A DNA stretch of 57,104 nucleotides from positions 1 through 57,104 of the forward strand of contig JAJDEH010000044.1 in assembly GCA_029259935.1 (NCBI GenBank), written 5' to 3'. Shown piece by piece: positions 1 through 8,636 of the stretch (positions within the stretch are counted from its first letter, which is position 1; each line of letters starts with the position of its first letter). The position numbers and the translations under genes are program-made. Source of the DNA: Planctomycetota bacterium. GTDB taxonomy: Bacteria > Planctomycetota > Planctomycetia > Pirellulales > Pirellulaceae. The notes beneath the pieces are model-generated. The model saw only the letters and a program-made list of their open reading frames with translations. It ran no database searches and was not told the DNA's origin.

Positions 1-1
1 T

Positions 2-166
2 CAGGATGACAGCACGAGATTGCTTGCTGTAAGAATGCTCGGTGTTTCTGAAGCTAGCAATCATCGCTTTACTCTTGAACCTGTGGATATTTGGCTTAAC
101 TTCGTGCGAATGGGGCTCCCGTTGGTCGACCCCAGCCACCCCAACCTGTTTTGGGACAGAGCCTAG
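2..166 (+). CDS. C-terminal end of an unknown protein (partial)
   Basis: An open frame enters from the left edge and closes with TAG at 164-166, giving the last 54 residues of a protein. The end reads ...RFTLEPVDIWLNFVRMGLPL...NLFWDRA, with a mixed hydrophobic, charged and aromatic composition like a folded protein. I do not recognise a family. A second open frame starts with GTG at 42 and has a hydrophobic N-terminus, but it runs antisense through the PilZ-like gene and is less credible. The call rests only on composition and the uninterrupted frame, so it is tentative. Confidence 0.4.
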   Translation, partial: QDDSTRLLAVRMLGVSEASNHRFTLEPVDIWLNFVRMGLPLVDPSHPNLFWDRA

Positions 167-242
167 ATTATTTGATGGGTGTCGCTGCGCATGTCGCGAT
201 CAACGCATCAACCCGCTCACCTCCGCCCCACGCGCCGGCGGC

Positions 243-638
243 TCAGTCCTTGCAGTTTTCGCGAGTGAGCTGGTGGACGATCTTGCAACCGATCAAATAT
301 TCCAGCAATCCCGAATTGTGCATCGGCGTGGCGGAACGTATCTCGGCAACATAGAAAAGGAAGGGAGCCGCTCCCAGCGCGATGACAACCTGATCATGCT
401 CGGGCTGCGCCATGCTCTTAAAGGAAAAGCCGTTGCTGGAAAGATCCTTGCAGGCGACCTTCATGAATTCATCTTGCGCGGGCAGCCGGTTTCCATCGTA
501 GGGCGCCACGAACTGGATGCAAGGAAACGTATGTCGTTCGCCTTCGCGTCGCTCTCGAGTTCGCTCCACGAAGTCTTGCTCGGCAATCAACGAATGTACG
601 GTCTCGAAAAACGCGGCGTCGGCGGCTTGATAGGACAT
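243..638 (-). CDS. PilZ-like domain protein
   Basis: A 131-residue cytoplasmic protein without signal peptide or membrane segment. It shows the two signatures of PilZ c-di-GMP receptors: an arginine-rich RxxxR-type stretch (RTRERREGER, about residues 26-35) followed by a D-x-S-x-x-G motif (KDLSSNGFSF). The rest is beta-rich (VVIALGAAPFLFYVAEI), as expected for the PilZ barrel. It is read on the minus strand and starts with ATG at 638. The neighbouring HD-GYP/PilZ pair at 2831-4185 makes a c-di-GMP theme plausible. Binding is inferred from motif only. Confidence 0.65.
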   Translation of the reverse strand: MSYQAADAAFFETVHSLIAEQDFVERTRERREGERHTFPCIQFVAPYDGNRLPAQDEFMKVACKDLSSNGFSFKSMAQPEHDQVVIALGAAPFLFYVAEIRSATPMHNSGLLEYLIGCKIVHQLTRENCKD

Positions 639-812
639 GCTCTGGCAACCGGATCAATAATGGGAAAAAAGGGCCCTACCGTTTATTAGGTTGCCGTTCC
701 ATGGTGAGCAAGGCAGGCGGCACCAACCGGCGCGAAGTTTCTTCCCACCCGGACGCAACGCGTCAAAACTGACGGTTTTAGGGGATGCCTCGATAATAAT
801 TTCCGCATTTCG

Positions 813-843
813 GAAGCCCGGCTCCTGGCCGAAGCCGGGCTTC
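813..843 (-). terminator. Strong stem-loop downstream of the DUF3500 gene
   Basis: A perfect 10-bp inverted repeat (GAAGCCCGGC / GCCGGGCTTC) encloses an 11-nt loop. It lies 33 bp past the stop codon of the DUF3500 gene on the minus strand. There is no T-tract after the stem, so it may be a weak terminator or an mRNA 3' end stabiliser rather than a canonical intrinsic terminator. Confidence 0.45.
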
Positions 844-875
844 TCACGGGAATGTTCAGGCCGACGAAATCGGCA

Positions 876-1889
876 CTAGGCCGATTCGCGAATGTGGACC
901 CAAGTATGGACATGGGGCTGGCCTCGGAAATACCAGACCATGGCCGGACCTTCGATTTGCCACACATCCCATACGCCGTCCTTGCCGATGTCTTCCTTCT
1001 TGTAGTAAGAAAAATGAAGCTTGTCGAAGTCATTCTTTCGAATCAACTTCATGCACTCGTCACGATCCGCTTGGCGGAATGGGGCTAGTACATCGGAAAT
1101 CACCTTTTCCGCCAGCTCCTTTTGATCGGCGGAAAATTCGCTGACCGGAAGCCCCGCCAAGTCGGTCGCCTTACCGCTCAGCTTGACCGTGTCCGTGCCG
1201 AGTTCGCCGCGAGACTCTCCCAACAGCGCGGCCTTTCGCTGCTTGCCGTCCAGCGCCTGGAACAATTCGTTGGCCCGCTTGGCTTGGTACCAGTAGGCAT
1301 TACCTGGATGGTCCGGCGCTTCATTGAACCCCTTGGCCGCGTGTCCGTAGAAGATCGGCCCGCCAAAAGCCGCGCCTTGGACACTGTCGCCGTCACAGCG
1401 GCGCGTGACATGCCGGCCGGTGAAGACGAATTCAAATTTCCCGCTACCCGGCTCGCCAAATAAAGCAATGGAACAATTGGGGAATCCACCGCCGCCCTTA
1501 TTGTCGTGTTCGACCTGGTCGAAAACGGCTTGCGCGTATTCATCGCTGTGCAAACCCATGAAGATCTGCTTGACCAGATCCTGCTGCTCTTTCGTGAAGT
1601 CTTTTTTGAGCCGGGTCTTGGTAATAAACCAATTGTTGTCGACTTCCATTCGTAGCGGATTATCAAAAGCGAACGCGCACTGCTTTTTCTGCTTCTCGGT
1701 CAGAGTTCCATAAAGCTGCGTGACCAAAGTCTCGGCAGGTTTCGCCTGGTCTTTCGCTAACAGCGGGCCGGCGGCAAGTCCCGTCGCCACCACGCTTCCG
1801 GCCACGGCGGTTGATTTAATGAAATCGCGCCGGTTCAAGGGGCTTCCATTGGAATCACAATCAGGGCAGGCATGGGGGTCGCGTGACAT
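876..1889 (-). CDS. DUF3500 family protein, TAT-exported
   Basis: About 337 residues from the ATG at 1889. An in-frame start 30 codons upstream exists, but the N-terminus MSRDPHACPDCDSNG...NRRDFIKSTAVAGSVVATGLAAG is that of a TAT-exported protein, with a twin-arginine NRRDFIK and an Ala/Gly hydrophobic stretch. GGAG precedes this ATG. The body contains the features I associate with DUF3500: FVFTGRHVTRRCDGDS, GPIFYGH and, near the C-terminus, an HFSYYKKEDIGKDG...WQIEGPAMVWYFRG stretch. The biochemical function of the family is unknown. The protein probably acts in the periplasm. It is transcribed divergently from the small secreted protein at 2078. Confidence 0.75.
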   Translation of the reverse strand: MSRDPHACPDCDSNGSPLNRRDFIKSTAVAGSVVATGLAAGPLLAKDQAKPAETLVTQLYGTLTEKQKKQCAFAFDNPLRMEVDNNWFITKTRLKKDFTKEQQDLVKQIFMGLHSDEYAQAVFDQVEHDNKGGGGFPNCSIALFGEPGSGKFEFVFTGRHVTRRCDGDSVQGAAFGGPIFYGHAAKGFNEAPDHPGNAYWYQAKRANELFQALDGKQRKAALLGESRGELGTDTVKLSGKATDLAGLPVSEFSADQKELAEKVISDVLAPFRQADRDECMKLIRKNDFDKLHFSYYKKEDIGKDGVWDVWQIEGPAMVWYFRGQPHVHTWVHIRESA

Positions 1890-2002
1890 CAGTTCGTACT
1901 CCGTTGTGGTGGGAGAAGAAGGGGAGACAGGGATGATCCAATTAGGGTCCATTAGAACGCACGGCGAGGCAACCTGCAAATCCGCACGCGGCGCGCAATT
2001 AA

Positions 2003-2032
2003 TTGACCACTCCCACGGTTTTGTGCGACAAT
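2003..2032 (+). promoter_or_regulatory. Candidate promoter of the gene at 2078, with overlapping palindrome
   Basis: TTGACC at 2003-2008 and GACAAT at 2027-2032 are spaced by 18 bp, a reasonable housekeeping-type -35/-10 pair about 45 bp upstream of the ATG at 2078. A 17-bp inverted repeat, GACAAT-TATTG-ATTGTC, spans 2027-2043. It covers the proposed -10 and start region, which is where a repressor would bind. It was read by eye. Confidence 0.35.
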
Positions 2033-2077
2033 TATTGATTGTCCAGAAGACTTGCTCGTCACGTAACGGAATAACTC

Positions 2078-2776
2078 ATGAAAATCTACCAATTCATCGC
2101 GGCCGTTTCCATTTTGCTCTTCACCTTGATCCAGGTGTCGGCTCAGGACGCGATGCCGGTCACTGGAAGCTGGGCCGGAACATGGAAAAACAATCTGGGC
2201 CAGACCGGCACGGACACACTCATTCTTAACGAAGAAGCGGGAGGCAAGGTGCATGGCACCTGGAGCGGCTACGTCGAGGTAAGCGGAAAAAGAGTGAACA
2301 AGAACACCATCGAATTGCAGGGCAGCACGGCCACCCTCTCTTACCAAATCACTGCCGTGGTCAAGGAAGGAAAAATGACCATGAAGTACCTGGTCGCCCG
2401 GCTAGACTCGGCAGGGGCTTACGACGGTTCCTCCACGCTGCAATTCATGAGCAAGCGATTCGGCGCGGGCTACTCGAAAGGGATAGGCTATTCCATTCCC
2501 GCAACCACTCAGGCGTCCGAGCCAATTTCCAAGGCTGAACTGGCGGACAGCATCAAACCCTTGTGGAACTTTAAGACTCCTGAAGACGTGCAATTGCAAA
2601 ATAGGCAAGTGGAAGCGATGGATCGAGCTTTATCCACGTTTGGCCGCGAAGCGACCAAGGCACTGGTCCGCGCGGCAATCGATCGCGACAAAGAGAGTGT
2701 TTCGCCCGCTTTAAGAGAGTTTCTTAAAGGCTTCACGGACGGCATGATCGATAATCTGGGACGGCCATCGCGATAA
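2078..2776 (+). CDS. Secreted protein of unknown function, 232 aa
   Basis: The N-terminus MKIYQFIAAVSILLFTLIQVSAQD is a Sec signal peptide with a likely cleavage after VSA. The first mature half (residues 25-120) has a repeated pattern GSWAGTWKNNLGQTGTD...GGKVHGTWSGY...LQGSTATLSY, which resembles small beta-barrel lipocalin-like domains found in secreted planctomycete proteins. The second half is mostly helical and charged. No catalytic motif was recognised. It ends 54 bp before the convergent PilZ-like gene. Confidence 0.6.
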   Translation: MKIYQFIAAVSILLFTLIQVSAQDAMPVTGSWAGTWKNNLGQTGTDTLILNEEAGGKVHGTWSGYVEVSGKRVNKNTIELQGSTATLSYQITAVVKEGKMTMKYLVARLDSAGAYDGSSTLQFMSKRFGAGYSKGIGYSIPATTQASEPISKAELADSIKPLWNFKTPEDVQLQNRQVEAMDRALSTFGREATKALVRAAIDRDKESVSPALREFLKGFTDGMIDNLGRPSR

Positions 2777-2830
2777 GAAATAGAGCTGCGCTTCGCCCGA
2801 TCACCGCCGATCTGATTCCGGACGCGGCGG

Positions 2831-3250
2831 CTATTGTGTCTCGTATTCTTCCAGGCTGCCAAGCACGGCTCCGATGCAGTAACACTTTTCGTTATACCGT
2901 GTACATTGAGTCACCGTGATGGAACGCTTTCGCGCGGGCAGCCACAGCAGACACTCTTCACACGGATAGAGCTGGGCGGTGTGAAGGAACGAAATGGAAC
3001 CACACGAAACATCTCTGGTATAGATCGCGAACAGCGAATGTTCACGCTCGATGGACGGCAGCGTTTGGTCCATTTCGAGAATCGCTTCCAGGCGGCAATG
3101 CCGTCGTTGATAGCGCCGCTGTTCCTCGAAGGAGGGCAGGCAAATCCCCGTCCGCGAAAAGTAATCGTCCCATGCTTCCGGGAGCTGCACTTCGCAGGAG
3201 AGCTTCGACAGCAGAAAGTTCAGCTTTCGTTGATATTCATCTTCCAGCAT
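2831..3250 (-). CDS. PilZ-like protein, translationally linked to the HD-GYP gene
   Basis: A 139-residue cytoplasmic protein. It contains RRYQRRHCRLEA (RxxxR type) and TRDVSCGSISFLHTAQLYP, a variant of the PilZ D-x-S-x-x-G...F pattern, followed by beta strands. The glycine of the second motif is displaced relative to the consensus, so c-di-GMP affinity could be altered. Its ATG at 3250 lies inside the 3' end of the HD-GYP gene (31-bp overlap), which implies co-transcription and translational coupling. Enzyme and candidate receptor for the same second messenger are thus made together. Confidence 0.65.
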   Translation of the reverse strand: MLEDEYQRKLNFLLSKLSCEVQLPEAWDDYFSRTGICLPSFEEQRRYQRRHCRLEAILEMDQTLPSIEREHSLFAIYTRDVSCGSISFLHTAQLYPCEECLLWLPARKRSITVTQCTRYNEKCYCIGAVLGSLEEYETQ

Positions 3251-4185
3251 TTTAATATCTCTTCATCGAAAGCCAGTCCCTTGTCACGATCGAGGATCGC
3301 CAAGGCTTCGCTCGTGGGCATTGAGTTGCGATAAGGACGATTGGCCGTCAGCGCCTCGTAAACATCCACGATACTGCAGACACGGGCCCATGGATGGATC
3401 TCCTCCTCCGTGATCCCCACCGGATACCCCTTGCCATCCAGCCGTTCGTGATGTTGATACACCATCATCAGTTGGCCATAGCTCAGATCGTCGCGCTGAC
3501 ACAGTTTTTGAAAGCCTGTTTTGGGATGCGCTTTGATGGTGCCGAATTCTTGTTCGGTGAGGCGGCCAGGCTTACAAAGAATCTTGTCCGAAATCTCAAG
3601 TTTGCCGAGGTCGTGAAGCAGCGCGCCCGTGGCAATCTCATGGTAGTCGGATTCGTCGCCCAACTGCAGTGCCTTTGCCAGCATGACGCAGTAATAGCTG
3701 ACGTTGGCCGAGTGCGTGAACGTGTGATAATCGTGATACATCACCGACAACAGATTGCTGGCCATCACATCTTGACGGCAAATCAAGTTCACGCTGTGTT
3801 TCGCCAGTTCGTCGCATTGCGTGACAATTTCGTCCGTCTTGCCGCCGCGAAACGAACTCCCGAGGACATCTCGCACAACCTCGTTGAGGATCGAAAACCG
3901 ATGCTCGGCGGGCATCGACTCGTCCGCCATGTGCGTGTCCAGGTTTTCGCGCAGATACTCCTGGTAACGCGTGCTTTCGGTCGATCTTAGAAATAGCCTC
4001 GACAGCCCGCGCTCTCTCAATTGCTGCAGGTCCGCCTGCGTGAGACCAATGTGCGCGCCACGATACAGTTGCATCTTTCCTTCGCAGTCGGGAATATACA
4101 ACGTAACGCCAACCAGCGCGTCGGGGTGAAGCGTGTTGACCGAAATCGGAATGAACCCGTCCGCCAGTTCTTGCACCTGTGTCAC
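3220..4185 (-). CDS. HD-GYP domain protein (cyclic di-GMP phosphodiesterase family)
   Basis: A 321-residue protein starting with GTG at 4185. Residues 1-80 form a small N-terminal domain resembling the region that precedes many HD-GYP domains. The catalytic part carries HDYHTFTHS (151-159), the HD metal pair in HDLGK (191-195) and the diagnostic HHERLDGKGYP (245-255), followed by a VCSIVDVYEALTANRPYR block (269-286). All expected metal ligands are present, so hydrolysis of c-di-GMP is likely. No membrane segment was seen, so it should be cytosolic. It overlaps the PilZ-like gene downstream. Confidence 0.9.
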   Translation of the reverse strand: MTQVQELADGFIPISVNTLHPDALVGVTLYIPDCEGKMQLYRGAHIGLTQADLQQLRERGLSRLFLRSTESTRYQEYLRENLDTHMADESMPAEHRFSILNEVVRDVLGSSFRGGKTDEIVTQCDELAKHSVNLICRQDVMASNLLSVMYHDYHTFTHSANVSYYCVMLAKALQLGDESDYHEIATGALLHDLGKLEISDKILCKPGRLTEQEFGTIKAHPKTGFQKLCQRDDLSYGQLMMVYQHHERLDGKGYPVGITEEEIHPWARVCSIVDVYEALTANRPYRNSMPTSEALAILDRDKGLAFDEEILKCWKMNINES

Positions 4186-4550
4186 AGCTACGATTCCATC
4201 TCATCGAATGCTCGATCGATGCCTCCGCAAACGTCCCGTTGATGCTTGCGGAGCCGCCGCCTACCCCGATTCAAATCTGCCCTTGCTGAAGCTTAGGACG
4301 CATTCCGAATGGGAGGGGTCGGTAAACCACTACGGGGAAAATCTTCTCTTCCAACGCGGCGCAGAACCGGCGCAATCGCCACGAAGCGACTTAAAACAGG
4401 ATTCTCCCCCTTGCCAAGGGGGAGTTAGAGGGGGTCACCTGGATGCCTCGGACTTCTACTCACGTACGACGGAACGCGCAGTACTCCAGACCGCCGACGG
4501 ATTTAGTGTTCGATTCAGTCATGTGAGGCGTTACCGATTCCCCTACACAA
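4186..4550. other. Intergenic region with one palindromic repeat copy
   Basis: This is 365 bp between the HD-GYP gene (its 5' end) and the end of the 324-aa gene. Apart from the repeat at 4403-4436, I see no gene or clear promoter. Confidence 0.5.
4403..4436. repeat. CCCCCTTGCCAAGGGGG palindromic repeat, copy 1
   Basis: The core CCCCCTTGCCAAGGGGG is a perfect stem-loop, followed by AGTTAGAGGGGGTC. The same unit occurs at 17533, 17766, 22345 (inverted) and 29556 (inverted). Variants lie at 22386 and 29653. All copies are intergenic. Confidence 0.85.
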
Positions 4551-5525
4551 TTACAAATCCTGAATTGTAAGAAACTCGGTCATTGCACGAATTCGATAAT
4601 CTCCGCTGTCCATCCCTGCCAAGGCAGATGCCACCGTTGAATCAACAAACCCGCGCAGCATTTCCATCGCCTTTACGGTGGGAACGGACCCGTGAAGTTC
4701 GAGGTGCGTTAAACGCACTTTGCAATGGATGTTGGCGAAAAGTTGCGGGCGTGAATTTAGAAATGGCCGGACCGAGGATAGCTGCTGCTCCGTGATCTGT
4801 CGCCGTTCGATCGTCTTACGAATAAAACTTTGAAAGTTGAGAAACGTACGAGGGTGATGCCTCATGACGAAATCGCGCAACGCCCGCAAGGTCGATACGT
4901 CCATGTTGGTGCCGTAAAGACGATCCATAAGAACTGCAGAATCCTCCAAGCGACCGGGGTTAGACTCGAAGGGAGATTCCTTTTGATATCCACAGCCACT
5001 TTGCAGTAAGAAGAACCATCGAGGCCGGCTCTGGAGAAACCAAGAGTCTAAATGGAATGCCTCCAACTCACCACAATGCCGAGAATGCCAGTCCTCCCAC
5101 GACGCCGTGCATGTAGGCAATCCCAGTGCTTCGCGAAGGGCGGTTACCTGGTACCGGGGAAGCCCGATCTGAAAACCAGGAACTTGCCAAACACCGTCGT
5201 GTTCATTGTGGAACCAGTGCTCGCCGAGATAAGCCTTTCGTTTCGCCGCTCTGAGTTCCGCCGACAATCGCTGCTGCTCAAGGGCGTGTCTGCGTGCAAC
5301 TTCAATCCAATCTGACTCCGTGTCCGGCGAATCTTTAAGCAAGCCCTTAAGCCAACGCGTGACATCTCCCGGAAGCAGTTGCAATTCGCTTGCCAGCGTG
5401 TCTGGATCGATTGCCTCAAAAAAGTCCCCGACACAACCAGAGTTCGCGGTTCGACCTCGACAGAACGCGATAAGGGATTGATGTGATTTCAATGGATCCG
5501 CGTTGGCTTCTACTATCCGGAGCAC
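4551..5525 (-). CDS. Conserved-looking protein of unknown function, 324 aa
   Basis: It starts 19 bp after the valS stop codon in the same direction and is probably the last gene of that transcription unit. No signal peptide or membrane segment was seen. The sequence is rich in Trp, His and Arg (WLKGLLKDSP, HWFHNEHDGVWQVPGFQIGLPRY, RPRWFFLLQSGCGY) and otherwise helical. I do not recognise a family. The HxExxHC-like residues are not arranged as a known metal site. Its place behind valS may only reflect read-through. Confidence 0.6.
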   Translation of the reverse strand: MLRIVEANADPLKSHQSLIAFCRGRTANSGCVGDFFEAIDPDTLASELQLLPGDVTRWLKGLLKDSPDTESDWIEVARRHALEQQRLSAELRAAKRKAYLGEHWFHNEHDGVWQVPGFQIGLPRYQVTALREALGLPTCTASWEDWHSRHCGELEAFHLDSWFLQSRPRWFFLLQSGCGYQKESPFESNPGRLEDSAVLMDRLYGTNMDVSTLRALRDFVMRHHPRTFLNFQSFIRKTIERRQITEQQLSSVRPFLNSRPQLFANIHCKVRLTHLELHGSVPTVKAMEMLRGFVDSTVASALAGMDSGDYRIRAMTEFLTIQDL

Positions 5526-5544
5526 CGTGTTCTCTTAGCACCTT

Positions 5545-8500
5545 CTAGTCGCGCAATCGCTTGAGCGACTCCTTGACCGATTCAAGTTCCGCCTGGTCTT
5601 CAACCAACGAATCGCGGACGCCCTGAACGACGTTGGGCGGGGCTTTGTCGACAAAGTTCGGCGTTGATAGCTTTTTCTCTTTTCCGGCGATCGTTTTGGC
5701 CAATTGATCGGCTCGCTTTTCCAATCGAGCGGTCTCGGCTTCGACGTCGATGAAGTCCTTCAGGTCGACGTAGATTTCGACTCCTTGCAGGCTGACGGTG
5801 GCGTTCGTCGCCGGCGGCTCGACGCTTTGGCCCCAACCGGTCGACTCGGCATTGGCCATCGAGTCGAAATAGGGTTGCAGCGGTTCGAGCAGCTTGATGG
5901 TCGCGTCGTCGCAGCGAACGCAGAATTCGACCTTCTCCTTCGGGGCGATGTTTTGGCGGCTGCGAATCTCGCGGATCGCGCCCAAGAACGATTGGAACTT
6001 GGCGAAACGAGCTTCGATTTCTTCGTCTTGGTGTGACATGTCCGCCACGGGCCACTCGGCAACCATGATGCTTTCGGTCGCCGTTTGGGGCTCGGGCAGG
6101 CCCCGGGTTGGCGCGATCTTGGCGAACAATTGCCAAACTTCCTCGGTGATGAACGCCAGCATCGGGTGTAGCAGCCGCAGCAGCGTGTCGAGTGTATGCG
6201 CCAAGACGCGTCCGGCGACGATCTTCTGCTGATCGTCCTGTAAACGGCTCTTGGCCATCTCGATGTAGAAGCTGCAAAATTCGTCCCAGGCAAATCCGTA
6301 CAGCGTGCGGGCCGCATCGCCATAGTGATACCCTTCCAGCGACTTGGTAACCTCTTGAGTGACCGTCGCCAAGCGGCTAAGCAGCCAGCGGTCTTCGATC
6401 GCCAGATCCTTATCGTCGACCGGACCCGGTTCAAATTCGGTGAGGTTCAGCAAGGCAAACCGCGAGGCGTTCCATAGCTTGTTGCAGAAGTTGCGGGCGA
6501 TTTCAAAACGCTCGCTAACGACCGCTCCGCGCGGCAAAGCCTGGTCTTCATCTTCCCGGGCCCACTGTGTGGAAAACTCCTTGTCACACTTATTGCAGCC
6601 GACGCGCGGTAGTTGGCGATTCTTCTTAGTCTGCTCGATTGACGCCTCGCAATGGGGGCACTCGAACTGCACCGGCATGCGAACATCTTGCATATCGGTC
6701 GTCAAATAGGCCATCCCAAATCGTAAGGCGTCCGCGCCAAACTTTGCAATAACATCTAACGGGTCGATGCCGTTCCCCTTCATCTTGGACATCGTTTCCC
6801 CCGAGCCATCCAAGATCTTGGGGTGAATGAAGACGTGCTGGAACGGAACCTCGCCCATGTTGTTCAGACCCGTCAAAACCATCCGCGCGACCCACAGCGT
6901 GATAATGTCGCGGCTGGTGATCAGAACGTTGGTCGGATAGTAATAATCCAGTTCCGGAGTCTTCTCGGGCCAGCCCAAAGTCGAATGCGGCCACAGCGCG
7001 GAACTGAACCAGGTATCCAGGACATCTTCCTCTTGAGCGAACTGCTGTTGCTCGAGGTTCTGTTCCAGTGATTCATGGCCCGCAGCAACGCAGACCAGCA
7101 ATTGGGCTTCCTGTTCCTCGGTGGCTTCGACCTTTCGATACGAGGCATTCGAATCATCCGCGAACGCGGATTCCAGCCAGTCGGCATCAGCCGGCGACCA
7201 GGTTTTCGTCCAAATCGGAATCTGATGGCCCCACCAAAGTTGCCGTCCAACCGGCCAATCGCGTTTCTCGCCAAGCCAATCCAAGTAGCTTTTTCGATAC
7301 CGCGACGGAAAAATCTGAACGCGGTCGTCACTGACGGCATCCATGGCGGATTGCGAGAGCTGGTCCATCTTGACGAACCATTGGTCGGCCAAGTACGGCT
7401 CGATCGGTGTCTTACTGCGGTCGGAGTGCGCCAGTTCAATGTCGCGGTCTTCGATCTCGCCCAGTAAATCCTGTTGCTCCAAATCGGCGACGACTTGCTT
7501 GCGCGCCGGCTTGATCGCCTTGCCCGCATAATCGCCAGCATGTTCGTTCAACGTGCCGTCACGATTGAGAATGTTGATCAGGCCGATGTGGTGATTGCGC
7601 TGCCAAACGTCATAGTCGTTCGCGTCGTGAGCCGGCGTGATCTTAACCGCTCCGCTGCCCAGTTCCGGTTTGGCCCAGACGTCGGCGATCAGCGGAATCT
7701 CCCGTTCCAGCAGCGGCAACATGAGCTTGCGCCCGTCGAGCGCCATGTCGCGCAGTTGCTCAAGTTGTGGAAGCATCGATTTGCGACGTTCGGCGATCGC
7801 GTCCAATTGCTTTTGGACGTCGTCTTTTTCCTTGGCGGACGCGGACGCCAGTTTTTCTTTTAACGCGGCCTCCACCTTATCCAGAGCGCGGGCCGGATCG
7901 GGATGAACGGCGACCGCCGTATCACCCAGCATTGTTTCGGGACGCGTCGTGGCAATCTCGACATGGGTCGGCTCGCCCGGTTGGGGATCGATCACGGGGT
8001 AGCGAATGTGCCAGAAGTGCCCTTTGACCGCCTCGTGAAAGACTTCGTCGTCACTGACGGCGGTTTGCAAGTGCGTATCCCAGTTGACCAGTTTCTTGCC
8101 CCGATAGATCAATCCCTTGCTGAACAAATCAAAGAAAGTCTGCCGAACGGCGCGGGCGCAGGTGTCGTCGAGCGTAAAGCGAACTCGCCGCCAATCGCAG
8201 CTAAAACCCATTTGCTTGAGCTGGCTGAGAATGCGGGCTTCGTACTGATCTTTCCAGGCCCAAATTCTCTCGACCAGTTTTTCGCGGCCCAGGTCGTGCC
8301 GTGTTTTCTTTTCTTCTTCGAACAGCCGCTTCTCAACGACTGCCTGCGTGGCGATTCCCGCGTGGTCGGTGCCGGGCATCCACAACGCATTGAAGCCCTG
8401 CATCCGCTTCATGCGAATCAAAATATCTTGCAACGAGTTGTTCAGCGCGTGTCCCAGATGCAAGGCACCGGTGACGTTCGGCGGCGGGATGACAATCGTA

Positions 8501-8625
8501 TAGGGCTTTTTCTTGGGATCCGGATCGCTTTCAAAATAGCCTCCGTCTTCCCAGAACTGATAGATCCGCTGCTGCGCTTCGCTAAAGTCAAACCGATTGG
8601 GAAAGTCGTCGGACGAGAAGGTCAT
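5545..8625 (-). CDS. valS: Valyl-tRNA synthetase
   Basis: This 1026-residue class I synthetase charges tRNA-Val. The HIGH box is HLGH (56-59), inside PPPNVTGALHLGHALNN. The KMSKS box is MSKMKGN (612-618). The CP1 editing domain is recognised by TTRPETMLGDTAVAVHPD (226-243) and GAVKITPAHDANDYDV. The anticodon-binding region and a C-terminal coiled coil (about 955-1026) follow. Two insertions are notable: a charged helical segment of about 50 residues inside the editing domain (about 246-298), and a CPHC...CNKC zinc-knuckle (656-680) just after the KMSKS domain. It begins 11 bp after the toxin gene and is followed at 19 bp by the 324-aa gene. Confidence 0.97.
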   Translation of the reverse strand: MTFSSDDFPNRFDFSEAQQRIYQFWEDGGYFESDPDPKKKPYTIVIPPPNVTGALHLGHALNNSLQDILIRMKRMQGFNALWMPGTDHAGIATQAVVEKRLFEEEKKTRHDLGREKLVERIWAWKDQYEARILSQLKQMGFSCDWRRVRFTLDDTCARAVRQTFFDLFSKGLIYRGKKLVNWDTHLQTAVSDDEVFHEAVKGHFWHIRYPVIDPQPGEPTHVEIATTRPETMLGDTAVAVHPDPARALDKVEAALKEKLASASAKEKDDVQKQLDAIAERRKSMLPQLEQLRDMALDGRKLMLPLLEREIPLIADVWAKPELGSGAVKITPAHDANDYDVWQRNHHIGLINILNRDGTLNEHAGDYAGKAIKPARKQVVADLEQQDLLGEIEDRDIELAHSDRSKTPIEPYLADQWFVKMDQLSQSAMDAVSDDRVQIFPSRYRKSYLDWLGEKRDWPVGRQLWWGHQIPIWTKTWSPADADWLESAFADDSNASYRKVEATEEQEAQLLVCVAAGHESLEQNLEQQQFAQEEDVLDTWFSSALWPHSTLGWPEKTPELDYYYPTNVLITSRDIITLWVARMVLTGLNNMGEVPFQHVFIHPKILDGSGETMSKMKGNGIDPLDVIAKFGADALRFGMAYLTTDMQDVRMPVQFECPHCEASIEQTKKNRQLPRVGCNKCDKEFSTQWAREDEDQALPRGAVVSERFEIARNFCNKLWNASRFALLNLTEFEPGPVDDKDLAIEDRWLLSRLATVTQEVTKSLEGYHYGDAARTLYGFAWDEFCSFYIEMAKSRLQDDQQKIVAGRVLAHTLDTLLRLLHPMLAFITEEVWQLFAKIAPTRGLPEPQTATESIMVAEWPVADMSHQDEEIEARFAKFQSFLGAIREIRSRQNIAPKEKVEFCVRCDDATIKLLEPLQPYFDSMANAESTGWGQSVEPPATNATVSLQGVEIYVDLKDFIDVEAETARLEKRADQLAKTIAGKEKKLSTPNFVDKAPPNVVQGVRDSLVEDQAELESVKESLKRLRD

Positions 8626-8636
8626 GGGTTACTCAA

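Noticed and set aside
42..689. 215-codon frame with a lipoprotein-like N-terminus
   Set aside because: It runs antisense through the PilZ-like gene, and its translation after residue 25 looks random.
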